Of a stretch of 64,000 nt of DNA, positions 34,872-43,349 are shown one piece after another (the stretch's first letter is position 1; each line of letters begins with the position of its first letter). The notes under the pieces are model-generated. The model worked only from the letters and a program-made list of their open reading frames with translations, was not told the origin of the DNA and made no database searches. The stretch is from Nocardia higoensis (lineage in GTDB: Bacteria; Actinomycetota; Actinomycetes; Mycobacteriales; Mycobacteriaceae), in NCBI RefSeq assembly GCF_015477835.1, contig NZ_JADLQN010000002.1, positions 310,001 through 374,000 on the forward strand. Reading direction: 5' to 3'. The position numbers and the translations under genes are program-made.

Positions 34872-36050
34872 ATGCCTGTACGCCCTGCCACCGTCGAACG
34901 CCTGCGCCCGTTCGGCGCCACGATCTTCGCCGAGATGACCGAGCTCGCCGTCGCACACGACGCGGTGAATCTCGGGCAGGGCTTTCCCGACTCCGACGGT
35001 CCGGCGGGCATGCTCGAGGTCGCGCGCCGGGCCATCGCCGACGGACTCAACCAGTACCCGCCGGGGCGCGGGATGGCGGTGCTGCGCAAGGCGATCGCCG
35101 CCGACCGACGGCGCCGCTACGGCACCGAGTACGACCCCGACACCGAGATCCTGGTGACCGTCGGCGCGACGGAGGCGATCAGCGCGACCCTGCTCGGCCT
35201 GGTCGAACCGGGCCAGGAAGTCGTGCTCATCGAGCCCTACTACGATTCCTATGCCGCCGCCGTGGCCTTGGCGGGCGCGCACCGCCGCACCGCTCGGCTC
35301 GTCGCCGAGGGGGACCGGTTCGTTCTCGACCTGGACAGCCTGCGCGCCGCCGTCACCCCCGCCACCCGGGTGATCATGGTGAATTCACCGCACAATCCGA
35401 CCGGCGCGGTCCTGTCTCGGAACGATCTGACAGCCATCGCCGAGATCGCCTGTGAGCGCGATCTTCTCGTGGTCGCCGACGAGGTGTACGAGCATCTGGT
35501 CTACGACGGCGCCGAGCACATCAGCCTGTCGACTCTGCCCGGCATGGCCGAGCGCACCGTGGTGATCTCCAGCGCCGCCAAGACCTTCAGCGTGACCGGC
35601 TGGAAGATCGGGTGGGTGTGCGCCCCCGCCTACCTGCTCGACGCGGTGCTCGCGGCAAAACAGTTCCTGACCTTCGTCGGCGGCGGCCCGTTCCAGCCCG
35701 CCGTCGCGCACGCGCTGACCGAGGAACTCGACTGGGTGGATAGGTTGCGCGATTCGCTGTCCGAGCGGCGGACACGACTCTCCGCAGCGCTGGCCGAGAG
35801 CGGTTGGGAGGTCAAGGCCAGCGACGGAGGGTATTTCGTCTGCGCCGACATCACCCCGCTCGGCGAGACCGACGGGCTGGCCTTCTGTCGCGCGCTGCCC
35901 GGCGCCGTCGGGGTCGCGGCGGTGCCGGTCAGTGTGTTCGCCGACAACAAGCAACCCTGGAACAGTCTCGTCCGCTTCACCTTCTGCAAGCGCGACGAGA
36001 CTTTGGACGAGGGCGTGCGGCGGCTGCGCAAGAATCGCGCGGGAACCTGA
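34872..36050 (+). CDS. dapC: N-succinyldiaminopimelate aminotransferase-like (DapC)
   Basis: A 392-residue fold-type I PLP aminotransferase closely resembling M. tuberculosis DapC (Rv0858c), the lysine/peptidoglycan pathway enzyme. Motifs: VNLGQGFPDSDGP near residue 36, YPPGRGMAVLR, LVTVGATEAIS, EPYYDSYAAAVALAGA, NSPHNPTGAVLS, VADEVYEHLVYDG, PLP-Lys in ISSAAKTFSVTGWKIGW near 238, and FTFCKRDETLDEGVRRL. TACTCT at 34859-34864 lies 7 nt before the ATG, with no Shine-Dalgarno, so it is probably leaderless. Assignment as DapC rather than a general aminotransferase rests on this similarity. Confidence 0.85.
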   Translation: MPVRPATVERLRPFGATIFAEMTELAVAHDAVNLGQGFPDSDGPAGMLEVARRAIADGLNQYPPGRGMAVLRKAIAADRRRRYGTEYDPDTEILVTVGATEAISATLLGLVEPGQEVVLIEPYYDSYAAAVALAGAHRRTARLVAEGDRFVLDLDSLRAAVTPATRVIMVNSPHNPTGAVLSRNDLTAIAEIACERDLLVVADEVYEHLVYDGAEHISLSTLPGMAERTVVISSAAKTFSVTGWKIGWVCAPAYLLDAVLAAKQFLTFVGGGPFQPAVAHALTEELDWVDRLRDSLSERRTRLSAALAESGWEVKASDGGYFVCADITPLGETDGLAFCRALPGAVGVAAVPVSVFADNKQPWNSLVRFTFCKRDETLDEGVRRLRKNRAGT

Positions 36051-36064
36051 CACTCGTTGTCAGG
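36046..36064. promoter_or_regulatory. Inverted repeat overlapping the dapC stop codon
   Basis: CCTGACA-CTCGT-TGTCAGG has perfect 7-bp arms. It covers the dapC TGA and lies 21 bp before the next gene's start. It could be an operator for the reductase gene or a small hairpin. Confidence 0.4.
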
Positions 36065-36085
36065 TCTGCCTGCCACGATCGCCTC

Positions 36086-36640
36086 ATGACGATGACGCAG
36101 TACTACACCGCCACCACGCTCGACGGCTTCCTCGCCGACGAGGACAACTCGCTGAGCTGGCTGTTCGCCGTTGACGACGGTGGCAGCAGCGAACAGGAGA
36201 TCGGCGCTTTCACCGCGAACGTGGGTGCCATGTGTATGGGCGCCACCACCTACGAATGGCTCCTGGCCAACGAGGCCCCGCAGACCTGGACCGACAACTA
36301 CGGCGACCTGCCCTGCTGGATATTCACCCACCGCGATCTGCCCACCCTGCCAGGGGCGAACTTGCGTTTCGTCTCCGGTGATGTCGCCGACGTGCACAAA
36401 GAGATGGCCGAGGCGGCGGGCGAGCGCAACATCTGGGTGATGGGCGGCGGAGACCTCGCCGGGCAGTTCGCCGACGCCGGGCTGCTCGACGAGGTGATCG
36501 TGTCCATCGCCCCGGTCACTCTCGGCGCGGGCGCGCCCCTGCTGCCCCGCCGTATCCTCTCCGACCGGTTGCGCCTGACCGCCTCGTCCACCATGGGCCA
36601 GTTCGCCGTGCTCACCTACCGACTGAGCCCCCCGGCCTGA
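36086..36640 (+). CDS. Dihydrofolate reductase / RibD C-terminal domain family protein
   Basis: A 184-residue NADPH-dependent reductase-fold protein of the RibD_C/DHFR-like family. Seen: QYYTATTLDGFLADEDNSLSWLF at the start, MCMGATTYEWLL near 49, then IFTHRDLP, IWVMGGGDLAGQFADAGLLDEVIVSIAPVTLGAGAPLLP near 118-156 and a C-terminal LTYRL. The physiological substrate is unknown; such stand-alone proteins need not make folate or riboflavin. CACGAT lies 6 nt before the ATG and no Shine-Dalgarno is present, so it may be leaderless. The neighbouring inverted repeat may regulate it. Confidence 0.82.
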   Translation: MTMTQYYTATTLDGFLADEDNSLSWLFAVDDGGSSEQEIGAFTANVGAMCMGATTYEWLLANEAPQTWTDNYGDLPCWIFTHRDLPTLPGANLRFVSGDVADVHKEMAEAAGERNIWVMGGGDLAGQFADAGLLDEVIVSIAPVTLGAGAPLLPRRILSDRLRLTASSTMGQFAVLTYRLSPPA

Positions 36641-36661
36641 TCGCGGGGAATCCGCATCCGG

Positions 36662-37306
36662 TCAGGCCGGTACCGGCCGGGTGCGGTCGGCGACCAGGAA
36701 CGCCGCGACTCCGGCCAGCGCGGCGCCCATGACGTAGCGCTGGGTGCGCAACCACAGCGGACGTCGGGTGAGAAATCCCACCAGCCCACCCGCGACGAGC
36801 ACGATCAGCGCGTTGACCGCCAGCGCCACGGTGATCTGCACCGCACCCAGGCACAGGCTCTGTAGCCAGACGGGGCTGTGCCCCGGCCGGACGAACTGGG
36901 GGATCAGCGCCATGTACATGACCGCGATCTTCGGGTTCATCAGATTGGTGACCAACCCCATAGTGAACAGCCTGCGCGCCGGGTCGGCGGGCAGGTCGGC
37001 GGGCGCGAACACCGAGACGCCACCGGGTCGCAGCGCCTTCCAGGCCAGCCACAGCAGGTAGGCCGCACCCGCCACCTTTACCGCCGTGTACAGGCCGGGC
37101 ACCACCGCGAACACCGCCGTGATGCCCGCGGTCGCCGCCGCCAGGTACACCGCGAAACCGGCCGCGACCCCGCCGAGCGATACCAGCCCGGCGCGCTTGC
37201 CCTGCGCGACCGTGCGGGAGACCAGATACATCATGTTCGGCCCGGGGGTGAGGACCATCGCCAGCGCCGCCGCCGCGACACCGAGAACCGCCGCCGTCTC
37301 GATCAT
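36662..37306 (-). CDS. LysE/RhtB-family exporter
   Basis: A 214-residue six-helix exporter. The LysE hallmark TPGPNMMYLVSRTVAQGKRAGLVS is near residues 19-42, and LVTNLMNPKIAVMYMALIPQF is near 118. It probably exports an amino acid or derivative. ATG at 37306 is chosen because GAGG lies 9 nt upstream; an ATG three codons earlier is possible. It is convergent with the reductase and divergent from the XPB helicase. Confidence 0.87.
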   Translation of the reverse strand: MIETAAVLGVAAAALAMVLTPGPNMMYLVSRTVAQGKRAGLVSLGGVAAGFAVYLAAATAGITAVFAVVPGLYTAVKVAGAAYLLWLAWKALRPGGVSVFAPADLPADPARRLFTMGLVTNLMNPKIAVMYMALIPQFVRPGHSPVWLQSLCLGAVQITVALAVNALIVLVAGGLVGFLTRRPLWLRTQRYVMGAALAGVAAFLVADRTRPVPA

Positions 37307-37592
37307 GCTCGCCATCCTCACCCGCCACGTCCGGCCGCGTCTCGGTCCAGTCGGGGGCCCCTGGCCTTGCGGTCTTGCCGACAACCCGCCGCGGAGCGAA
37401 CCTGCTCGCAGGACACCGCTCCGGAACAAAACCGGCGCCCCGAACGCTGTACCGGCGAGAATGCGCCGTGGGGGTGGTCGGCGGGGTCGGGGACAATGGA
37501 CGCACCCCATGAGGGCGGCGCCCTGCCAGGGACGGGCAGCACCGAGCTGCGCGGGAAGAACCGCGCCGGGTGCGCCGAGACGAGGAGAGACT

Positions 37593-39251
37593 GTGACCGA
37601 CGGTCCGCTGATCGTGCAGAGTGACAAGACGCTGCTGTTGGAGGTCGACCACGAACTGGCCGACGCGGCGCGCCAGGCCATCGCGCCGTTCGCCGAACTG
37701 GAACGTGCCCCCGAACACGTGCATACCTACCGGGTGACGCCGCTGGCGCTGTGGAACGCGCGCGCGGCCGGGCACGACGCCGAGCAGGTCGTCGACGCGC
37801 TGGTCAGCTTCTCCCGCTACGCCGTACCCCAGCCGCTGCTGGTCGACATCGTCGACACCATGGCCCGCTACGGGCGTCTGCAGCTGGTCAAGCATCCCGC
37901 GCACGGGCTCACCCTGGTCAGCCTGGACCGCGCGGTGCTCGAAGAGGTGCTCCGGCACAAGAAGATCGCCCCGATGCTCGGCGCGCGCATCGACGACGAC
38001 ACCGTGGCCGTGCATCCCTCCGAACGCGGCCGGATCAAGCAGATGCTGCTCAAGATCGGCTGGCCCGCCGACGATCTCGCCGGGTACGTCGACGGCGAGG
38101 CGCACCCGATCGAGCTCGACTACGAGGGCGGGCACTGGCACCTGCGCGACTACCAGGAACTGGCCGCCGACTCGTTCTGGGCGGGCGGTTCCGGGGTGGT
38201 GGTGCTGCCCTGCGGCGCGGGCAAGACGATGGTCGGCGCGGCGGCGATGGCCAAGGCCAAGGCCACCACGCTGATCCTGGTGACCAACACCGTCGCGGGC
38301 AGGCAGTGGCGGCGCGAACTGCTGGCGCGCACGTCGCTGACCGAGGACGAGATCGGCGAGTACTCCGGCGAGCGCAAGGAGATCCGGCCCGTCACCATCG
38401 CCACATATCAGGTGATCACCCGCCGCACCAAGGGCGAGTACAAGCACCTGGAGCTGTTCGACAGCCGCGACTGGGGCCTGGTCATCTACGACGAGGTGCA
38501 CCTGCTGCCCGCACCGGTCTTCCGGATGACCGCGGACCTGCAGTCCCGGCGCAGGCTCGGGCTCACCGCGACGCTGGTCCGCGAGGACGGTCGCGAGGGC
38601 GACGTGTTCTCCCTCATCGGCCCCAAGCGCTACGACGCGCCGTGGAAGGACATCGAGGCGCAGGGCTGGATCGCCCCGGCCGAGTGCGTCGAGGTGCGCG
38701 TCACCCTCACCGACGCCGAACGGATGTCCTACGCCACCGCCGAGCCGGAGGACCGCTACAAGCTGTGCTCGACCGCGCGCACCAAGGTCGCCGTGGTCGA
38801 ATCCATTCTCGGCAGGCATCCCGATTCGCAGAAACTCGTGATCGGCGCCTACCTCGACCAGCTCGAGGAACTGGGTGCGGCGCTGGACGCGCCGGTGATC
38901 CAGGGTTCCACCAGGACGAAGGAGCGCGAGGCGCTCTTCGACGCCTTCCGGCGCGGGGAGATCCCGGTGCTCGTGGTGAGCAAGGTGGCCAATTTCTCCA
39001 TCGACCTGCCCGAGGCCTCGGTGGCGGTGCAGGTGTCGGGCACCTTCGGGTCGAGGCAGGAGGAGGCCCAGCGCCTCGGCCGCCTGCTGCGGCCCAAGCA
39101 CGACGGCGGACAGGCGCACTTCTATTCGGTGGTCGCCCGCGACACCCTCGACGCCGAATACGCCGCGCACCGTCAGCGCTTCCTCGCCGAGCAGGGCTAC
39201 GCGTACCGCATCACCGACGCCGACGATCTGCTCGGTCCGGCGATCGGGTGA
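37593..39251 (+). CDS. ercc3: XPB/Ssl2-type DNA repair helicase
   Basis: A 552-residue SF2 helicase corresponding to Rv0861c. The N-terminal domain (1-170) includes the damage-recognition-like region. Motif I PCGAGKT has its Lys at 211, motif II DEVH is at 300-303, and GLTATLVREDGREGD carries the RED motif of XPB. The C-terminal RecA domain has VIGAYLDQLEELG, SKVANFSIDLPEA and motif VI QEEAQRLGRLLRPK. A 3'-5' helicase role in repair is inferred from family. GAGGAGAG lies 5-12 nt before the GTG start. A gene for a helicase-domain protein of the neighbouring Rv0862c type lies 4 kb downstream. Confidence 0.93.
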   Translation: MTDGPLIVQSDKTLLLEVDHELADAARQAIAPFAELERAPEHVHTYRVTPLALWNARAAGHDAEQVVDALVSFSRYAVPQPLLVDIVDTMARYGRLQLVKHPAHGLTLVSLDRAVLEEVLRHKKIAPMLGARIDDDTVAVHPSERGRIKQMLLKIGWPADDLAGYVDGEAHPIELDYEGGHWHLRDYQELAADSFWAGGSGVVVLPCGAGKTMVGAAAMAKAKATTLILVTNTVAGRQWRRELLARTSLTEDEIGEYSGERKEIRPVTIATYQVITRRTKGEYKHLELFDSRDWGLVIYDEVHLLPAPVFRMTADLQSRRRLGLTATLVREDGREGDVFSLIGPKRYDAPWKDIEAQGWIAPAECVEVRVTLTDAERMSYATAEPEDRYKLCSTARTKVAVVESILGRHPDSQKLVIGAYLDQLEELGAALDAPVIQGSTRTKEREALFDAFRRGEIPVLVVSKVANFSIDLPEASVAVQVSGTFGSRQEEAQRLGRLLRPKHDGGQAHFYSVVARDTLDAEYAAHRQRFLAEQGYAYRITDADDLLGPAIG

Positions 39252-39325
39252 TCGCGCCGGTCGGTCCGGGAACGCGGCCGGATAAGTGGAGGCAAAACCT
39301 CCGCAACGTGTGCTAGGAAGAATAC

Positions 39326-39991
39326 GTGCGAAGCTTCGAATTCGCGGTGGACCGGGGGCATGCACACGCGGTGAACGAAGTGCTCGCCGCCATGCGTCGC
39401 CGTCGCCTGCTCGCGATCGCCGCCGCGATCGCCTCGGCGCTGGTGACCGCCCTGCTCGTCCGGCTGGACCATCCGTGGTCCTATCTGCTCGCGGTGGCCT
39501 TCGCGCTTGGCACGATCATCGCCGGGTGGGTGGCGCTGCGCGCCCCTGGCCGCTCGCGCATCGACCGTCTCTACGCAGCCGGTGAACTGGTGCCCGCGGT
39601 GGTCTCGCGCATCCGTCCCCGCGCCCTGGTGCTGCTGGCGCTGGTCGACGTCGCCGGGCCGGACGCATCCGGTCCGCGCTACGCGCTGGTCACCAGGCGG
39701 GTCCGCGCGTTGCCCGGTCATCAGAAGCGTCCCGGCGAACGGGTGCCCGCGGTGGCGGTGCGCATCGAAGCGGCGCCGCGGCCGGTGGGGGAGCGCTGGC
39801 AATCGGTGAGTCCCATGCCGATCGCCTGGGGCACCACCGATCCCGCGGTGATCGAGCGTGCCCGCGCGGCCATCAGCGAAGCGGAGTGGCGGCTGCTCGC
39901 CGACAATCTCGCGCTCGCCGACAAGGTGAGACGCACCGCCGCCAAACGCTTGCTGCTCGACCACCGGCAGCTGCCCGACCTGGGCGGCTGA
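39326..39991 (+). CDS. DUF3239-like membrane-associated protein
   Basis: A 221-residue protein. A 25-residue Arg-rich N-terminus is followed by two hydrophobic helices (RLLAIAAAIASALVTALLV and YLLAVAFALGTIIAGWVAL) and a cytoplasmic beta-rich domain with GELVPAVVSRIRPRALVLLALVDV and PGERVPAVAVRIEA. The pattern fits DUF3239 proteins of corynebacteria and nocardiae. The start is a GTG with AGGAAG about 10 nt upstream. No function is known. It lies between the XPB helicase and an M1 peptidase on the same strand. Confidence 0.65.
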   Translation: MRSFEFAVDRGHAHAVNEVLAAMRRRRLLAIAAAIASALVTALLVRLDHPWSYLLAVAFALGTIIAGWVALRAPGRSRIDRLYAAGELVPAVVSRIRPRALVLLALVDVAGPDASGPRYALVTRRVRALPGHQKRPGERVPAVAVRIEAAPRPVGERWQSVSPMPIAWGTTDPAVIERARAAISEAEWRLLADNLALADKVRRTAAKRLLLDHRQLPDLGG

Positions 39992-40114
39992 ACGCGCGGA
40001 GTCCGGCGGGGGACGCGGCGCGTCGAGTGATCGGGTCGGCGCGACGCACTAGCGTGCACGGTGGCTCCGGCTGCTCGGCCGGGCGGTGGCTCGGCGGAAA
40101 AGGGGTGGCAGCGG

Positions 40115-41509
40115 GTGCGGTCGGCGATTCTGGGCGCGGCGGTGGTGGCCGCGCTGCTCGCGGGTACGGGTCCGGCCGCGGCGCAACCCGATCCGTTCGT
40201 CGGAGCGCCGGGACTCGGCGACGCCTACTACCCGCTGGACGGCAACGGCGGATACGACGTCCGCCACTACGATCTCACCCTCGCCTACGATCCGCCGAGC
40301 AGGCGGCTGGACGGGACCGCCCGCATCGACGCGGCGGCCACCCAGCCGTTGCGCGCGTTCAACCTCGACTACAGCGGTCCGCCGGTCACCGGTGTGACGG
40401 TGAATCAGCTCCCGGCCGGGTTCGACCGCCACGGCGAACACGAGCTCACCATCACCCCGTTGCTGCCCCTGCTGCCCGGCCTGCCGTTCACCGTGACCGT
40501 CCACTACGGCGGCGAGGCGGTGGAGAACGCGGGCGCGGGCTGGACGTTCACCCCGAACGGCGGCGCGTTCGCGGCGGGTGAGCCGCATTCGGCGAGCACC
40601 TGGTACCCGCTCAACGACACCCCACGGGACAAGGCGACCTTCGCCTTGCGTGCCACCGTGCCCGCCGACTGGGAGGTCGTCTCCATCGGCAGGCGCACCG
40701 GCAACGTGGTGAACGGGCCGTCGCGCACCGTCACCTGGGAATCGCGGCACCCGGTGATCGGCTACCTCACCACCGTGGCGGTCGATCGGTTCACCTTCCT
40801 CGAACAGCGCCGCGCCGACGGCACCCCGCTGCTGAGCGCCTTCGCCCCGGCGGCCGGGGACAAGATCGCCTTCGAACGCCGGTTGCCGGAAATCCTCGAC
40901 TTCACCGAACAGCTCTACGGCCCCTATCCCTTCGACACCGCGGGCGGCATCCACCTCGACACCGACCTGCCGTTCTCGCTGGAGACCCAGACCCGCCCGC
41001 TCTACGCACCGTGGACCGACCTGAACACCGTCGTGCACGAGATCGCCCATCAGTGGTGGGGCGATTCCGTCACCATCCGGGACTGGTCCGACATCTGCCT
41101 GCACGAGTGCTTCGCGAGCTACACCGCTGATTACCTGTGGCCGGAGCGGGTCGAGAGAACAGACGTCGACGCGCGCTACCGCGCGACCATCGCACGGCGG
41201 AAGGACTCGCCGGATTTCTGGGAGATTCCGCTGCAGAATCCCGGTGCGGGACGCGAATTCAGCTCGGTCTATTACCGCGGACCGCTGTTCCTGCACGCGC
41301 TGCGCAGGCTGATCGGCGACGAGGTCTTCTTCGCCGCGCTGCGCGAATTCCTGGCCCGCCACGCCTACGGCAACGCTTCCATGGCGGATTTCCGCGCCTT
41401 CCTGTCATCGAGGACCGGGACGGATCTGACCGGTTTCCTCGCCGCCTGGCTCGACGGGACGACCCCGCCGCCCCCGGAGTATCTGTATCCGGCGGATCTG
41501 CGGCCCTAG
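40115..41509 (+). CDS. Secreted M1-family metallopeptidase
   Basis: A 464-residue exported aminopeptidase-N-like zinc peptidase. The signal peptide MRSAILGAAVVAALLAGTGPAAAQ precedes the M1 N-terminal beta domain (YDVRHYDLTLAYDPP). The zinc site HEIAHQWWG begins at 308, with the third ligand Glu 331 in HECFASYTADYLW, at the family's spacing. The exopeptidase GxMEN motif region reads PFSLETQT, so the usual MEN is altered (ET in place of EN). The GTG at 40115 gives a canonical signal peptide. A GTG at 40061, 5 nt after TAGCGT, would be leaderless and add 18 residues. Its stop overlaps the convergent gene's stop. Confidence 0.85.
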   Translation: MRSAILGAAVVAALLAGTGPAAAQPDPFVGAPGLGDAYYPLDGNGGYDVRHYDLTLAYDPPSRRLDGTARIDAAATQPLRAFNLDYSGPPVTGVTVNQLPAGFDRHGEHELTITPLLPLLPGLPFTVTVHYGGEAVENAGAGWTFTPNGGAFAAGEPHSASTWYPLNDTPRDKATFALRATVPADWEVVSIGRRTGNVVNGPSRTVTWESRHPVIGYLTTVAVDRFTFLEQRRADGTPLLSAFAPAAGDKIAFERRLPEILDFTEQLYGPYPFDTAGGIHLDTDLPFSLETQTRPLYAPWTDLNTVVHEIAHQWWGDSVTIRDWSDICLHECFASYTADYLWPERVERTDVDARYRATIARRKDSPDFWEIPLQNPGAGREFSSVYYRGPLFLHALRRLIGDEVFFAALREFLARHAYGNASMADFRAFLSSRTGTDLTGFLAAWLDGTTPPPPEYLYPADLRP

Positions 41510-42504
41510 CGGCTCGCGTCGGAGAGTTCCCCGACGCGATCACGAGCCCGCCGTACGCGGCGCTCGGCCCGCTCGACCTGCCGTTGCGCGGTGTCGAGTT
41601 CGTCCTGAGCGCCGCGTTGCGCGGTGCGGGCGAACCGGCGTTGCTGCTCGGCGTGGGCCAGCTCCGCGCGCAGCCGCTCGATCTCCGCCTCGCAGCGCAG
41701 CAGCGCTCGATCGGCGCGTTCGGCCTCGGCGTGGGCAGCGGCCAGCGCCGCGCGTTCGGACTCCAGCGTCTGGACGAGATCGTCGAGTTCCCCGCGCGCC
41801 CTGTCCAATTCGCGCCGGGCTCGATCCCGCTGCCTGGTCCGCTCGACGTTGTCGGCCTTCTTCGGCGTCGCCGCGCCCTTCTTCGATGTCGTCGCGGGCG
41901 GTTTCTTCTTCGCGGGCTGCTTTCCGGCCCGCGCAATGTCGCCTTTCGTGTGGGTGGCCTGCGTTCCGGCGGCCCGGCCGCGGCGCGCCGGCTCGGTCGC
42001 GTCGCCGTCGACCGCGACCAGTTCCGGCCCCGCGGGTCCGAAGCCGGCATAGGTCGCCGCGGTGGCCAGTGTCCCGGTGCGCACCCGCTCGGCGACCTCC
42101 GGATCGGCCAGCGCGGCGTTCAGGGTCTGGACGACCTCACGGATCGCGTTCTCGGGTAGACGTTTTCCCTGTTCAGCGGTCAGCTCGCCCGCGCGGCGGG
42201 CGAGCGCGGAGACCGCCTGCTGACGTTGTGTGGTGAGCCCCCGCAACTGCTCGCCCGACAGTTCCCGCTGGGCCCGGCGCAGTTGCTCGCCGAGCGCGAG
42301 CAGCGCGGCGACCTCGTCATTCGCTCGTCTGACGAGCAGATTCACCGCCCAGGCGGTGAGCGTGGGTTTACGCAGGGCCCCGATGGCGGCGGCGAGTCGT
42401 TTGTCGCCCGCGCGGGTGGCGGCGGCGGCCCGCTCGTCGCGGGCCGCGACGAAATCGGCCGGTACCAGGCCGTACAAGTCGACGGCGACCTCTTCCAGCG
42501 GCAT
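41506..42504 (-). CDS. Coiled-coil protein of unknown function
   Basis: A 332-residue protein of no family I can name. Residues 1-170 form a helical domain (FVAARDERAAAATRAGDKRLAAAIGALRKPT; AWAVNLLVRR). A Lys/Ala/Thr-rich linker, KQPAKKKPPATTSKKGAATPKK, about 200-225, looks histone-H1-like. Residues 230-325 are a long Arg/Glu/Ala coiled coil. The basic linker suggests nucleic acid or envelope polymer binding. TACGCT at 42513-42518 lies 8 nt before the ATG; the start is probably leaderless. Tail-to-tail with the M1 peptidase gene, sharing CTAG across both stop codons. Confidence 0.7.
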   Translation of the reverse strand: MPLEEVAVDLYGLVPADFVAARDERAAAATRAGDKRLAAAIGALRKPTLTAWAVNLLVRRANDEVAALLALGEQLRRAQRELSGEQLRGLTTQRQQAVSALARRAGELTAEQGKRLPENAIREVVQTLNAALADPEVAERVRTGTLATAATYAGFGPAGPELVAVDGDATEPARRGRAAGTQATHTKGDIARAGKQPAKKKPPATTSKKGAATPKKADNVERTRQRDRARRELDRARGELDDLVQTLESERAALAAAHAEAERADRALLRCEAEIERLRAELAHAEQQRRFARTAQRGAQDELDTAQRQVERAERRVRRARDRVGELSDASR

Positions 42505-42600
42505 ACTTGCCAAGCGTAACGACCCGGCCCCGAGGAGCGACACTGTTCAAGAATTGGGCAGGCGTCCACTTCGTGGGCGATTTCTGAAAGGCTTTACTCA

Positions 42601-42690
42601 GTGGATCTTTCCGGCTACCTCCTCCTCGGCCAGCTGCTTCCGCGCGTTATCGGCTACTCCCTGTTGGGAATGCACGGGCTCAGCCTCTGA
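42601..42690 (+). CDS. Candidate 29-residue hydrophobic peptide
   Basis: A short frame, GTG to TGA, encodes a hydrophobic peptide containing DLSGYLLLGQLLPRVIGYSL. AAGG lies 9 nt upstream of the start and the upstream frame is closed by a stop. It sits in the 316-bp gap between the coiled-coil gene and the lipoprotein gene. Support is compositional only. Confidence 0.3.
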   Translation: MDLSGYLLLGQLLPRVIGYSLLGMHGLSL

Positions 42691-42759
42691 GCGCTCCCCG
42701 GCGCGCGCCGAGGCGGCAGCTCGACGACCCCGGCGCGCGCGCGGGTATTCTCCTCGTCG

Positions 42760-42825
42760 TTCACGAAAAACGGCGTTCACGAGAACCACGTGAACGACAT
42801 TCGGTGAGAGAGGTTTTCACGTGAA
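42760..42825. promoter_or_regulatory. Cluster of TTCACG/CGTGAA half-sites before the lipoprotein gene
   Basis: TTCACG occurs at 42760-42765, 42776-42781 and 42816-42821, and CGTGAA at 42789-42794 and 42820-42825. The second and third form GTTCACG-N7-CGTGAAC. The last two form the palindrome TTCACGTGAA overlapping the GTG start codon. This looks like a multi-site operator. Confidence 0.55.
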
Positions 42826-43342
42826 GTTCCGGGGACCGAGGCTGCTGGCGCGTATCGCGCTCGCCCTCCTGGCGGCGGCCGCGCTCGCGGTCGTGATGAG
42901 TGGCTGTTCGGCCATCGACGACGCGACGAAGTCCGATGTGGCCAAGACGAAGGTCGGCGACTGCATCAACATCACCGACAATTCGACGACCGCCACCGAA
43001 GGCGAGCCCGCCGACTGCTCCACCCCGCAAGCGGTCTACAAGGTGCATCAGAGCTTCGACGAGCAGACCGAGTGCGCCTCCAACGAGTACACCAGCTACA
43101 CCGAGCAGTTGCCGACCGGAGGCACCACGTTCCTGTGCCTGGCGCCCAATTTCGCACAGGACGCCTGCTACAACGACGTCGGCACCTCGCCCTACAAGTG
43201 GGTGGACTGCTCGTCCCCGGACGCGACTTTCAAGGTGGTGCAGCGTGTCGACGGCGAGACCGACGAACTGCTCTGCGACAGCGGTGAGGAATTCATCGTC
43301 GTCTCCGACCCCAAGACGCTGTTCTGCCTGAGCACGCCCTAG
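42821..43342 (+). CDS. Secreted lipoprotein, LppU-like
   Basis: A 173-residue lipoprotein. Signal peptide with lipobox MSGC (Cys29), then a small domain rich in cysteines (about eight after the lipid Cys: DCINIT, ADCST, TECAS, FLCLAP, DACYND, VDCSS, LLCDS, FCLST), compatible with several disulfides. This matches the small LppU/SCO3897-like lipoproteins of actinobacteria. GAGAGAGG lies 7 nt before the GTG start. The region around the start carries a cluster of TTCACG motifs, including one across the start codon. Function unknown. Confidence 0.75.
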   Translation: MKFRGPRLLARIALALLAAAALAVVMSGCSAIDDATKSDVAKTKVGDCINITDNSTTATEGEPADCSTPQAVYKVHQSFDEQTECASNEYTSYTEQLPTGGTTFLCLAPNFAQDACYNDVGTSPYKWVDCSSPDATFKVVQRVDGETDELLCDSGEEFIVVSDPKTLFCLSTP

Positions 43343-43349
43343 TCCCGCC

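Noticed and set aside
39287..39303. GGAGG-CAAAA-CCTCC hairpin after the XPB gene as a terminator
   Set aside because: Only a 5-6 bp stem, no T-run, and the next gene begins 25 bp later on the same strand.
36612..39365. A 917-codon frame antisense to the XPB helicase
   Set aside because: High-GC shadow of the helicase and LysE genes, with no domains and His/Arg/Gly-skewed composition.
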